Shown one piece after another: positions 34,946 through 44,034 of a DNA stretch of 64,000 bases. The notes under the pieces were generated by a model, which was given only the letters and a program-made list of their open reading frames with translations, searched no databases and was not told the DNA's origin. The first letter of the stretch is position 1. Each line of letters starts with the position of its first letter. The translations under genes and the position numbers were made by a program. Source of the stretch: Natrialba magadii ATCC 43099 (lineage in GTDB: Archaea; Halobacteriota; Halobacteria; Halobacteriales; Natrialbaceae). Where the stretch lies: contig NC_013922.1 in assembly GCF_000025625.1 (NCBI RefSeq), forward strand, positions 2,728,001 to 2,792,000, given 5' to 3'.

Positions 34946-34978
34946 TCCGCCGCTACTTTCTGACCCGCAGTCTCGCCG

Positions 34979-35896
34979 TCACCCCGAGACCGACACGAAC
35001 GACGCCCCCAGCACGACGATCACCGCAGCCACGCCAACGCGCCAGCTGACGTGCTCGAGTCGCGTCGGCAAGAAGAGTGCAGAGAGCACGACCACGAACA
35101 ACGGCGTGAGCTGAAGCAGCGGCATGACCACGACGACGGGGGCGATCTCGAGTGCCGCAAAGTACGCGACGAAGGCAACGGTCGTCGAGACGCCGGCTGC
35201 AACGTACCAGAACGTGGCCCGATCGCGAAGTGGAATCCGCCGAAGCGAGCCAGTCCAGAGCTGGTAGCCCACGAATCCGATCGTCGCCGAACCAGCCATG
35301 GCGACCAGGCCCGGCAGGACCGCCGTCCCCTCGGCCAATCCGACGGAGACGAAGATCGGCTCGAGTCCGATACAGACCGCGGCTCCGAGTGGTAACAGGA
35401 GCGTCACACCGGTTTCGCGGAGCGAGCGGTCGCGTGCCGTCGTCGCAGCGGTTTCCCAGGAGACGACGGCCAGGCCGGCGACGACAAGCACGATGCCGAG
35501 GAGGTGGACCGGTGTAAGCTGCTCATCGAGGAGTACCACGGCGAACACCGTCGCGAAGAGCACGTTCGAGGCCACGATCGGTGAGGTCAGACTCGCGCCG
35601 ATCTCGTCCGTGCTCTTGAACATGAGCAGCCGTGCGACGAACATCCCGACAAGGCCGGCCGCAGCGAACGACGCGAGCGAGGTCTGGGTGTACAGTCCCG
35701 TGTACGGCGGTGGGTAAAGCACCAGCACGGGGAAGCCGACGAGGACGACGTTACATAGCAAGACGACGAGTACGGCGTCCGTGACATCGCCGTCGTGGAC
35801 ACCCAGGCGCACGCACAAAAACTGGCCGGCGAACGCCAACGCACCGGCGACTGCGAGCCCGACTCCGAGCGCTGACTCGGAGACCTCGAGTACCAT
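34979..35896 (-). CDS. EamA/DMT family transporter
   Basis: ATG 35896 (MVLEVSESALGVGLAVAGAL) is chosen since longer in-frame readings are Arg/Ser-rich shadow. The 305 residues have about ten membrane helices in two EamA halves: ASLTSPIVASNVLFATVFAV with LLDEQLTPVHLLGIVLVVAG in the first and LEIAPVVVVMPLLQLTPLFV in the second. Such carriers export or import small metabolites; the substrate is unknown. It converges with the TRAM gene and diverges from arcS. Confidence 0.87.
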   Translation of the reverse strand: MVLEVSESALGVGLAVAGALAFAGQFLCVRLGVHDGDVTDAVLVVLLCNVVLVGFPVLVLYPPPYTGLYTQTSLASFAAAGLVGMFVARLLMFKSTDEIGASLTSPIVASNVLFATVFAVVLLDEQLTPVHLLGIVLVVAGLAVVSWETAATTARDRSLRETGVTLLLPLGAAVCIGLEPIFVSVGLAEGTAVLPGLVAMAGSATIGFVGYQLWTGSLRRIPLRDRATFWYVAAGVSTTVAFVAYFAALEIAPVVVVMPLLQLTPLFVVVLSALFLPTRLEHVSWRVGVAAVIVVLGASFVSVSG

Positions 35897-36008
35897 GACC
35901 CTCCTTTCGAGCGAACTGTCATAATTACTCTGTCGAGCCCGCGAACGCGACACGGACGCTGCGGTCCACACCGACAGCCTCTTTCGCGCTCCCCCACCCA
36001 GTTCTGAT

Positions 36009-37835
36009 ATGACCGAGTACTTCGAAGTCCACGAGCGCGACGGGGCCGCGCGCGTGGGCGAGCTGCGCCTCGATTTCGAGGCCGTCGCTGGCGATGCTGA
36101 TTCCGATTCGGACACCGATTCGAACCCCGACACTGCTCCCGATCGAACCCCACCCCAAACGACACCCGCGCTCGTCGACGACGTACTCGAGGACGCGGGC
36201 TCGCTCTGGTCGGCAGAGCGCGAGTTCCCGGACGGCGACGAGTCCGCACTGACGGTGCTCCCGCATCGGTCGTTCCCGGGCGGGACGGCCGACGAGGTAC
36301 AGGAGTCGTTCGCCGTCGACTATCCGGACGTCGAGTTTCCCAGTGTGGCAGTCGTCTCGAGTGACCACGTCGACGACCACGGGACGGACGCCTACGCAGT
36401 CTCTGACGTGCAGTCGTTCACCGGCCACGGTGCGGGGCTCGTCGAGGCGGTCGTGAACGTCCGCGACGAAATTCCGACTGACACCGCGCTGTTCTTTTCG
36501 GGTGTCGCAACGCCACGAAACGTCGCGCTGCTGGCGTACGCTGGCGTCGACCTCTTTGACCGAACCGCGGCCATCGTAAAGGGAACTGAGGGTCGGTACC
36601 TGACCACCGACGAGGCCTACTTCCTCGAGGATCTGGAAGAGTTGCCGTGCTCCTGTCCAGCCTGCCAGCAGCCCCGCGAGGCGTTCACCCGCGAGGACTG
36701 CGTCGACCACAACGTCAACGCTCTGGAGGCGGAACTCGGTATCGTCCGCCGGCGGATTCGTGACGGCCGCCTGCGCGACTACGTCGAGGGCCAGGCCCGC
36801 CAGGATCAGTGGCTCACCGCCGCAATGCGCGAACTCGACTCGCAGTGGGGCTACCTGGCGGAACGGACGCCGATCCTCCGTGATGCACAGATCGACGCCG
36901 CGACCGAGGACACCCTCCGTCGCGTCGAGATCCAGCGCTACGCCGACCGGGTCACCACACGGTACCAGAACCGATTCAAGAACCCGCTCGTGCTGGTCCC
37001 CTGCTCGGCCGCCAAACCCTACAGCGAGTCCCAGAGCCACCGCCAGTTCCACGACGCAATCCAGTGGCGCGCCCACCTCGTCTCGATGACGAGCCCCATC
37101 GGCGTCGTTCCGCAGGAACTCGAGACCACCTACCCAGCCCAGCACTACGACACCGTGGTCACGGGCCGCTGGTCTGAGGACGAAAAGCAGTTCGTGAGCG
37201 AGGTGCTCCGGCGGTATCTCGAGCGCAACGAGTATCCGAAGATCATCGCTCACGTCCCCAACGAGGGGTACCGCGACATCGTCGGCCGTGTCGAAGAGGA
37301 ACTGGATCTCGACATCACCTACACCGTCAACGAGCATCCTACCGACGACGAATCCCTCGCGAACCTGAGCGAGGCGCTGTCGGGCGAACTCAAATACTCC
37401 AAACGCGAGCGCGAGCACAACACCGTCCGCGCCATCGCGGACTACCTGCTCGGCGACGGGGCCGGTGACGACCTCTTCGAGGATATCCAGACCACCAGCC
37501 GCTACCCGAAGATTCAGGTCCGCGACCGGGAGGACACGCAACTGGCGACGATGGTGCCCCAGTACGGCACGCTCTCGTTCACACTCGCAGGCGCGCGCCG
37601 CTGGGTCGACAGCGATGCGCCGGTCAAGCGCGTCGAAATCGACGGCTTCGTTCCCCACGGCAGCGTGCTCGCGCCGGGTGTGGTCGAGGCCGACGAGGAG
37701 ATCCGCGTGGGAGACGAGGTCGTCGTCGAGGGGCCGAAGGCGTTCGGCGTCGGCCGCGCCGAGATGTTCGGCCGCGAGATGGCCGAGAGTTCGCGCGGGA
37801 TTGCGGCTGAGATTCGCCACGTTGAAGAGAAGTAA
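36009..37835 (+). CDS. arcS: Archaeosine synthase subunit ArcS
   Basis: This encodes 608 residues. An N-terminal TGT-like region includes an acidic insert (DADSDSDTDSNPDTAPD), FSGVATPRNVALLAYAGVDL and a zinc-type CSCPACQ. Around residue 340 is the lysine-transfer core LVPCSAAKPYSES, the signature of ArcS, and the C-terminus is a PUA domain (VKRVEIDGFVPHGSVLAPGV). ArcS attaches Lys to preQ0 at tRNA position 15; RaSEA (7114) then releases archaeosine. It is the second TGT-like gene of the window. The acidic insert is absent from many relatives. Confidence 0.93.
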   Translation: MTEYFEVHERDGAARVGELRLDFEAVAGDADSDSDTDSNPDTAPDRTPPQTTPALVDDVLEDAGSLWSAEREFPDGDESALTVLPHRSFPGGTADEVQESFAVDYPDVEFPSVAVVSSDHVDDHGTDAYAVSDVQSFTGHGAGLVEAVVNVRDEIPTDTALFFSGVATPRNVALLAYAGVDLFDRTAAIVKGTEGRYLTTDEAYFLEDLEELPCSCPACQQPREAFTREDCVDHNVNALEAELGIVRRRIRDGRLRDYVEGQARQDQWLTAAMRELDSQWGYLAERTPILRDAQIDAATEDTLRRVEIQRYADRVTTRYQNRFKNPLVLVPCSAAKPYSESQSHRQFHDAIQWRAHLVSMTSPIGVVPQELETTYPAQHYDTVVTGRWSEDEKQFVSEVLRRYLERNEYPKIIAHVPNEGYRDIVGRVEEELDLDITYTVNEHPTDDESLANLSEALSGELKYSKREREHNTVRAIADYLLGDGAGDDLFEDIQTTSRYPKIQVRDREDTQLATMVPQYGTLSFTLAGARRWVDSDAPVKRVEIDGFVPHGSVLAPGVVEADEEIRVGDEVVVEGPKAFGVGRAEMFGREMAESSRGIAAEIRHVEEK

Positions 37836-37917
37836 GTCGAGGTGTTCGTCCGGTAGGCAGGAGGCTGCACGTCCCTCGGACGGACGGTTCTGTTGAATCC
37901 CAGTAAGGCGACGGTTT

Positions 37918-37983
37918 TCACTGTTTGACGGTACGTTTGATGTTGTAGACGACACACATCAGAGCGATTTCACGGAACCCACG
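37918..37983 (-). pseudogene. C-terminal remnant of an IS transposase
   Basis: On the minus strand a short frame between stops reads RGFREIALMCVVYNIKRTVK followed by Q and a TGA at 37918. The REIALMCVVYNIKR pattern is typical of the last residues of haloarchaeal IS4/IS5-type transposases. Nothing upstream continues the gene. It marks the left edge of an AT-rich segment. Confidence 0.5.
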
Positions 37984-38015
37984 TTACCGCTACACAATCG
38001 AGTTATGAGTCTTAG

Positions 38016-38213
38016 TTAAAAACCTGGATTGATACTGAATATATCCATCACCAGTGTCTTTAATGGGTGTATGAGGGAAAGTGACAGTAGAGCTATTGAC
38101 AGATATGCGAATCCAAAGAATAGACCACTGCTTTCGGGCATAGACTGTAGCGCTAAGACTGCTGATGTCAGAGCACCTATTCCAAAGCAAATCGATTGCA
38201 AGTATTTCTCCAT
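38016..38213 (-). CDS. Small two-helix membrane protein
   Basis: ATG 38213 gives MEKYLQSICFGIGALTSAVL, 65 residues; a TTG at 38231 is in frame but less likely, since a strong TATA box (TATTTATAG on the minus strand, 38234-38242) sits about 25 bases before the ATG, the leaderless spacing. It has two hydrophobic helices (CFGIGALTSAVLALQ and GLFFGFAYLSIALLSLSLI). It is much more AT-rich than its neighbours. It lies downstream of the Tat-exported protein on the same strand and could be its partner. Confidence 0.55.
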   Translation of the reverse strand: MEKYLQSICFGIGALTSAVLALQSMPESSGLFFGFAYLSIALLSLSLIHPLKTLVMDIFSINPGF

Positions 38214-38287
38214 ATTTTCAGTTTTCTCCAAGTCTATAAATAGGTAGCCGAAATTATTATAGCGGCACGATCTATTTTAACATGTGG

Positions 38288-39172
38288 TTATACGTCGTCA
38301 GAGGCATCAATTGGATCACTCAGTGTGAATGCATCGTCACCCAGCGATCCGCTTACACCCACCTCGAAAGCGCCTACTGATGCCGAAATACTAAGACTCC
38401 CATATGGAGTCTCGGCAGTGGTATGTCCGTAGTGTGCACCCAGTGTACTTGGTGTTCCTTCCAATGCTAAGTTAATAACATTTGATACATATCCTGGTTT
38501 TGGAATTGTTTGGTAACTCCCCCACGGGGTCATTCTCCGTTTAGTATCAAGCTCAATCTCAAACGCAGTTCCGTGATCCCCCGGACTACCGGAGTACCAA
38601 CTCACATCATGCACATCGGACTCGTAGGTACCCGTTCCAACTTGACTCCAATCATTATTGTCGTAATTGAAACCTGACCCATCCTTCACATAGTATGGTT
38701 TATTAACTCTGTCGCGCAAGACCGCGTCTTCAAAGTCAGCCGTGAATCCGACAAGGACATCACCCTCTGAATGATCTGAGTCGCTTGACCATGTGGTGAA
38801 ATCAGCCGCACTTTGACTATATCTCTGATCAGGAGAAACACCTTCACGATCCTCACCATCACTTTCTAGGATCTCTACCCCAAGATCTTCGGGAACATAT
38901 TCTGTATGTGATACTTTCACTCCATTACCAAGTCCTTCTTCATCCAAGATTTCTTCAAATCTTTGGGTAGTGGCTTCTTCAGTGTCCTCAACATCACTGT
39001 CTCTTGCAACTTCAACCGAAGCTTGGATCATTTTCGTTTCCAGTGTTTGATCAGATTCGGATGATGCGCTTGCACTCCCGATTAAACCGGTTGCCCCTAA
39101 AAGAGCAACTGAGGTCCCCATTTTTAGCACATTACGACGGCCAATTGATAGTCTCTTTGACTTCATTGACAT
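38288..39172 (-). CDS. Tat-exported protein of unknown function
   Basis: This encodes 294 residues. A twin-arginine signal (SIGRRNVLKMGTSVALLGAT) ends near SASASS. The mature protein is Ser/Thr/Gly/Asp-rich and beta-rich (VGTGTYESDVHDVSWYSGSP, YGSLSISASVGAFEVGVSGS) with no transmembrane anchor, so it is probably secreted. A clear TATA box (ATTTATATA, 39197-39207) lies about 30 bases before the ATG. Codon use is much more AT-rich than flanking genes, which indicates transfer. Possible roles include a secreted toxin (halocin-like) or a surface protein; no family is recognised. Confidence 0.75.
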   Translation of the reverse strand: MSMKSKRLSIGRRNVLKMGTSVALLGATGLIGSASASSESDQTLETKMIQASVEVARDSDVEDTEEATTQRFEEILDEEGLGNGVKVSHTEYVPEDLGVEILESDGEDREGVSPDQRYSQSAADFTTWSSDSDHSEGDVLVGFTADFEDAVLRDRVNKPYYVKDGSGFNYDNNDWSQVGTGTYESDVHDVSWYSGSPGDHGTAFEIELDTKRRMTPWGSYQTIPKPGYVSNVINLALEGTPSTLGAHYGHTTAETPYGSLSISASVGAFEVGVSGSLGDDAFTLSDPIDASDDV

Positions 39173-39333
39173 TCATTTTATCCATAACACCACCAAATAT
39201 ATAAATACATTGTTTTAGTCTCTGATCCACACTAATCAAAATTAAATATGATGTGATCAGCACCAACTAATATGAGACACGAAACTAAAACATTGTTCTG
39301 GTTGGGAGAACGTATTCACTATACCGGCATTGT

Positions 39334-39983
39334 CTAGTTTAGCACCCCCGCTGGCATCTGTCCGTTGAGTGTCTGATGTAGTCGTTGTGTGTTATAATAG
39401 TGTACGCACTGCTCAAGCCCTTCTCTGACACTCGACCAACTGCCCACCCACGAATTATGGAAGCGGTCAACCCGTAACTTACGGGTATGAAACTGCTTTT
39501 CCATCAGGTTTCTCTCGGCATAGTCAAGCTGACCGCTTAATCCTAATCGGTAGAATGAAGTCAGATACCCGAAGTAATCGACGAGAAACACCGTGTTGTC
39601 AAGATGTGTTTCTCGGTTACTCGATACAGGAACGCAGTAGATGGGTCGGTGCCTCGCCATCCAAGCACTGCGACATCAAAGACCATCCGCGAGTCTAGGT
39701 CTATTGTGGCGTATACCCAAGACCAGTCGCCGTTGATCTTGACAGCGGTCTCATCAACTGCGACCCGCGACGACTGCGTCGTCCTCAGAACGCGGAGCGT
39801 TCTGATGGGCCGCACGAGAGCACTGCTCTCGTGGACATCAGCGGATCTGTCATTATATAAGGGAGACGACACACCCAGTGCCGAATTGCTTGATGAGTGC
39901 GTTCTACGCCGATCAAGCGAAGAATCGCTTGTGTTTCTCGAAGCAACGCCCGGTCGCGTGGAGTCGGACGGCGAAGTCGTTTG
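39334..39983 (-). pseudogene. Frameshifted, truncated IS6-family transposase
   Basis: The C-terminal half is readable in two frames: RVAVDETAVKINGDWSWVYA ... RMVFDVAVLGWRGTDPSTAF, then, after a shift near 39590, FYRLGLSGQLDYAERNLMEK ... HYYNTQRLHQTLNGQMPAGV. The first catalytic Asp lies in VAVDET. Upstream, more shifts separate GVERTHQAIRHWV from DFAVRLHATG. The N-terminus is cut at about 39980, where a second IS fragment on the other strand begins. The gene cannot make an active transposase. Confidence 0.8.
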
Positions 39984-40328
39984 AGGCTATGTGGCGTCCG
40001 ATCTGGCCGATTGCACGCCGAAACAAATCGAACGGCTCTACTGGAAACGGTCAGCGATCGAAACGAGTTACCGTGTATTTCCCCAAGCATGGGTGCTAAC
40101 GACAACACAAGACCCAATCATCCGCTTCACGTTCGTCCTGGTTGGATTCCTGTTGGAAAACCTCTGGCTTATGCTTCAATGGGCGGGCGCGACCTGCCCC
40201 GAGGAATTCACGTTCAAGCCTTCTCTGACTGGGTTAGGCACGGGTTAGAGGAAGAGTTAGAGCGGACGTGGGAGACTGAAATGAACGGCATCGATGTGAC
40301 AGAAGCGTACGCATCAGCCGCGGGCTGA
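39984..40328 (+). pseudogene. ISH3-like transposase C-terminal fragment with frameshift
   Basis: The plus strand reads KQIERLYWKRSAIETSYRVF, then DPIIRFTFVLVGFLLENLWL, in one frame, and after a shift near 40200 SDWVRHGLEEELERTWETEM in another, ending AYASAAG. The YxxRxxIExxYR-type motif and the tail resemble haloarchaeal ISH3-type transposases. The N-terminal part is missing. It abuts the IS6-type remnant, so one element inserted into or recombined with the other. Confidence 0.65.
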
Positions 40329-40755
40329 CGCCAGCCTGCGGCCTTGGGCAGGATCCAATGAGCAATAGCATTCGCTTCGAGTGGCGTAGTTCAGCCTTCT
40401 TACTCCGGATTTCTTCATCTATGAACTCTATTTCGTGCTTCACTTAGCTACCACACCAGCGTTTGCTCCAGCTACCCGTGACTCAGCACAACTCACGAAG
40501 CGACGTTCGGGATGCACCAACACTAGATGAGCACGGTCCTCTATTAAATATTTGATGACTATCTCGCTACTTACACGGACGGTTCACGGATTGGACCCTC
40601 TTACGAACTGTCGCTTCGTGTCTAATTGTGATTTGACGCCCGTGTCCGATTATCATGCGTCGCTCCGTACCCAAGACGGGTTTTGGCTGCGGAGCAACGC
40701 TGTCGGTCAAGGGTGACAGCGCGTGCACACCCAACTTTTTCACAGAAACTCCAGT
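40329..40755. other. Intergenic region after the IS remnants
   Basis: No gene is supported here. The composition is mixed, with AT-rich patches near 40540-40580 and 40740-40760. A frame opening at 40655 exists but has an odd amino acid make-up (many Cys, Asn and Thr) and crosses hairpins, so it is not called. Confidence 0.4.
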
Positions 40756-40930
40756 AGTTATATTACTCTCCTTAACAAACTGTCACAACGGAAGCCACCC
40801 AAATGAATACGCGGGGGCATGCGTACGAAATGCCCCGGGTGCTGTAACACCCGAGACGTGGCTTCCATCGCGGCACGCAATGGTTGCCATGTTTCCATTA
40901 CTGCTACCGAGACAAAAAGGTCTCGCACGA
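40756..40930 (+). ncRNA. Candidate structured RNA with three hairpins
   Basis: Three perfect stems lie close together: GGGGCAT/ATGCCCC (40814-40820 and 40830-40836), CGGGTG/CACCCG (40836-40841 and 40848-40853) and CGAGAC/GTCTCG (40908-40913 and 40920-40925). A TATA-like box (AGTTATATTA, about 40756-40765) lies at a suitable distance upstream for a transcript starting near 40790. No protein frame explains the conservation of pairing. It could instead be an end of a mobile element. Confidence 0.35.
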
Positions 40931-41061
40931 CGCACAGGTATAGACACAGACACAGGTATCGCTCCCAAGCAGCGCACTCACGATCAGCACACAGAACCGT
41001 GCGGCTCCGAGCACGGACCCGTTCCGGACCGTCTCCTCCCTGATCGTCGATGGTGGTCTCG

Positions 41062-41352
41062 ATGACTGCACGGTTCGACGACCACACCGACGAGTCGACA
41101 CCACTCGAGTCGGCCTCCCACGAACCAGCCGACCTCGACGCGCGAACCGAAATACGCTGCTACCGCTGTGACCGCGCCATCGAAACCGATCACTGGATTT
41201 GCCTCACCACGCGTCCGGGTCCCGACGCGACGAACCACTACGAAGCCACGAGCCGGCCCTGCTGTCCTGACTGTGTGGCTGCCATCGGGCTACTCGAGTT
41301 CGCTGCCGATCCGGGGTCGGGATCAGGAGCGGGGTCGGCCGGTTCGGACTGA
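41062..41352 (+). CDS. Small zinc-ribbon protein
   Basis: This encodes 96 residues from ATG 41062 (MTARFDDHTDEST); an ATG four codons upstream (41050) is also possible. Two CxxC pairs (CYRCD and CCPDC) separated by about 30 residues suggest a single zinc ribbon. The tail is Gly/Ser-rich. This fits the many CPxCG-type small proteins of haloarchaea. No specific role is known. Confidence 0.7.
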   Translation: MTARFDDHTDESTPLESASHEPADLDARTEIRCYRCDRAIETDHWICLTTRPGPDATNHYEATSRPCCPDCVAAIGLLEFAADPGSGSGAGSAGSD

Positions 41353-41577
41353 GTCGGTAGTCGATAGTCGGTTGGACGGCCCTCTTTGCCGACGGGGTCT
41401 CGGCGAGGGGTGAGCACTCCGAAGAGCAGGTCTGCTGAAACGCTAGTCGTCGGATAGCTGTCTCTGCATTGCACACCACCGCTGTGTGCTGTTCAGCAGT
41501 TCAGTAGTTCAGCAGGGGAGCCACCTATCGCTCCTCACACCCACACTTCGACACGCCCAACGGCGTCCACAACATCC

Positions 41578-42267
41578 TCAAGCCCCATTTGTGAACACCT
41601 CCTGTTTCACAGCATCCAACGCAGCAGCGGGGCGCAGCGTAATTCCGTCGGTGAGAATGTCCGAAATTCGATCGTGCGTCGGGGCGGCATCTCGCGTTTC
41701 GACGACGATATGGAACTCGTACCGATGGCCGTCGAAGCGTTCGGTGGCGATCTCTTTCTCGATCTCGTGCGCTTCTCGTTGTGCCACCATCCGCTTCTCC
41801 GGTACCACGACAAAGAGATCCACGTCGCTGGCTCTGTCGGCGTCACCACGAGCGACACTTCCGAACAAAACCACGCCGATTTCGCTGCTCACAGAGTCGA
41901 CGAGTCGTGTGAGGACCTCGCGGATCGGCTGCCGGAATTCCCTCTGCGGAACTAACGTGACGCGATCATCCGGCTTGGAGAGGTTCGTCATATTGATTGT
42001 CACTTGATTCGCCCGGGCGTCGCGCTGTACTGTAATCAGGTCTGCGGCCTCCAACGCATCTACAGCGCCGTTTACGTTTCCCATCCCCTTCCCGGTTAGC
42101 CGCTGAAGTTGACGATTACTGAACGCTCGGTTTGGGTTGTCTGCTAGCAGGTTCAGAATGTCGCCAGTCGCGGTATGCCGGAAGAGTTCGGATCCATCGA
42201 TGGGGAGTGGAAGACGAATGTGAATTCCATCCGGCCCCTCACCAGACTGAACAGGTCCGCAGTTCAT
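41578..42267 (-). CDS. HTH and minimal nucleotidyltransferase (MNT) protein
   Basis: This encodes 229 residues. An N-terminal winged helix (TATGDILNLLADNPNRAFSN, GMGNVNGAVDALEAADLITV) precedes a minimal nucleotidyltransferase core: GVVLFGSVARGDADRASDVD with Gly136-Ser137 and Asp148/Asp150, plus the third acid in EFHIVV. MNT proteins usually pair with a HEPN protein as toxin-antitoxin systems in which MNT AMPylates HEPN. No HEPN gene is seen on either side, so this is an orphan or its partner has been lost. Confidence 0.85.
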   Translation of the reverse strand: MNCGPVQSGEGPDGIHIRLPLPIDGSELFRHTATGDILNLLADNPNRAFSNRQLQRLTGKGMGNVNGAVDALEAADLITVQRDARANQVTINMTNLSKPDDRVTLVPQREFRQPIREVLTRLVDSVSSEIGVVLFGSVARGDADRASDVDLFVVVPEKRMVAQREAHEIEKEIATERFDGHRYEFHIVVETRDAAPTHDRISDILTDGITLRPAAALDAVKQEVFTNGA

Positions 42268-42668
42268 GAACAGGTATACGGTTCAGTCTGTGTTGGATGT
42301 TACGGATACGACTGTATACAGGGTAGGGACGTTTGCTTCGCGAATCAAAACGCGCTTCGGCTTCTGTAGCCCGTTTTTCTTGCCAAACCGGCCACTGACT
42401 CGTCTCGCCGTGTGGACGAATCCCACCGTGACGAGCGAGTACGGGTCCACGAGTCGCCCCCCTGCTGTTCCGGCTGGTGGCCGTATCGATTCACAAGCCG
42501 TCGCCGATCCACAATCGGCCAGCGTGAACTGAATCGGTGGCAACTGGGTTCGCTACTCACTTTGTCGACGACATCACTCATCGATACAACGAACGTCCGC
42601 TTGTACAATCGTCGAGGCCCCACGAGATCGCCCAATTTGCCGTGGCGATCCCCGTCGGCCGAGATTGC
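42268..42668. other. Intergenic region, no gene called
   Basis: A minus-strand frame from 42543 to 42283 would encode 86 residues (RLVDPYSLVTVGFVHTARRV in the middle), but its amino acid composition is atypical and no domain is seen. The region could hold a decayed gene. Confidence 0.4.
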
Positions 42669-43847
42669 TCACTCGCGCAAGGCGACGATGTGATTGTCCG
42701 CCGTCGACGCGTACAGTGTCGAGTCCGCAACGGCAAATCGGGCAGTTTCGACCGCGTCGTCCCCATCCCTCCCTCCGTCCCACTCCCAGAGACGGTCCCC
42801 GGAATCGGCATCCATCGCGGTCAGCGGGTCGCCAGCGTACACCGTCCCGTCGGCGACGATCGCGCCCGCAGCCCCACTCACCTCGGCGCTCCACCGGCGG
42901 CTCCCGTCAGGGTCCAGTGCAAGGAGGGCAGCACCGCTCGTCGCGACCGGCGACACGATCGGCCCGCTCTCGGCAGCAGTGATCGCGACCGACCCGTACT
43001 CGAGTTCGATGCTGTGCTGTGTTTCACCATCGACGCTAGAGACAATGATGGTCGCTGTATCGTCGGGAGAGTGATACTGAGGGACGTAGAGCTGTTCGGC
43101 TGCAATCGTTGGCGGGCCTGCTTCGGCCGCGGGCTGGCTCTGGACGCGCCATCGCTCTGTGAGCGTGCGGCTGTCTGCCTCGTAGCTGGCGAGCAGGCCC
43201 GAGAAGGCCGCGTACAGTATGCCGTTGGCGGACGCCATATTCCGGACCCATAGCTCGCGATCGCGGACGATTTCACCGGTGTCTGCGTGGAGTGTCCAGT
43301 ACCGGTTTCGACCGGCAACGAAGACATAGCCATGCTGTTCGTGGACGCCCGTGAGCTGGTCCGGGACGGTAGCTCGCCATTGCTCGTCTCCGGTAGGCGA
43401 ACGTGCTACCAAGGTCGATTCCTGGAGGTCCCTGTGCAGTTGGTAGAGGCGTCCATCAACGTATTTCAGCCTGGCAGCGCTGTCGAGGTCGTGGTCCCAC
43501 TGGAGCGTTCCGTCGGCGGCGTCGAGCGCCACCAGTCGGTGAGATGTCGTCACGTACACCGTCTCGTTGGCGACGACGAGTGAACCATCACCGAGCGGGT
43601 CCTCGAGGTCGTATCGCCAGTCGATTTCGGGTTCGGTCCGTGGCGGTGTTGCGTGTGGGTTGTACCGACGGTTCGCGGGGCCGTAGTCGTCCTCGGCCCA
43701 CGTGCCAGGTCCGGGTTGCCAGTCTGCCTCAACGCGACGCTCTGGAGCACTGCGGCGTACGTCCCCGAGGCGTTCCTGAGCGGAGGTACAGCCAGCGAGG
43801 CCGACGGTCGTAGCCGATGCGGCCACGAGGAATGGGCGACGGCGCAT
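42669..43847 (-). CDS. PQQ-type beta-propeller lipoprotein
   Basis: This encodes 392 residues. MRRRPFLVAASATTVGLAGC is a Tat lipoprotein signal. Repeated blades of the pattern V-x-x-G-x-[VL]-Y ... LDAADGTLQWDHD are seen (for example TTSHRLVALDAADGTLQWDH, GTVYAGDPLTAMDADSGDRL, LYASTADNHIVAL), giving a WD/PQQ-like propeller anchored outside the membrane. Such proteins serve in assembly or binding rather than PQQ catalysis; no quinone-binding Cys pair is seen. Confidence 0.85.
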   Translation of the reverse strand: MRRRPFLVAASATTVGLAGCTSAQERLGDVRRSAPERRVEADWQPGPGTWAEDDYGPANRRYNPHATPPRTEPEIDWRYDLEDPLGDGSLVVANETVYVTTSHRLVALDAADGTLQWDHDLDSAARLKYVDGRLYQLHRDLQESTLVARSPTGDEQWRATVPDQLTGVHEQHGYVFVAGRNRYWTLHADTGEIVRDRELWVRNMASANGILYAAFSGLLASYEADSRTLTERWRVQSQPAAEAGPPTIAAEQLYVPQYHSPDDTATIIVSSVDGETQHSIELEYGSVAITAAESGPIVSPVATSGAALLALDPDGSRRWSAEVSGAAGAIVADGTVYAGDPLTAMDADSGDRLWEWDGGRDGDDAVETARFAVADSTLYASTADNHIVALRE

Positions 43848-44034
43848 GGAGGGTTCAATCGTGTCTCACCGGTTGATACTAAATATCTGACGAATATGTA
43901 ACAATACGTACGATGCCGCTAAGTCTCGTTCATCTGAATCTCTCCCCGTGTAACATAACACGTTTTGAACATTCACCCTCCACCACAATACACTTCGATC
44001 CGAACTCGCGTAATACAGTTTTGAGACGCCAGTA

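Noticed and set aside
40655-41065. 136-residue plus-strand frame
   Set aside because: Odd composition, spans three hairpins and overlaps the next gene; treated as non-coding.
42283-42543. 86-residue minus-strand frame
   Set aside because: No domain, not acidic, no promoter seen; left uncalled.
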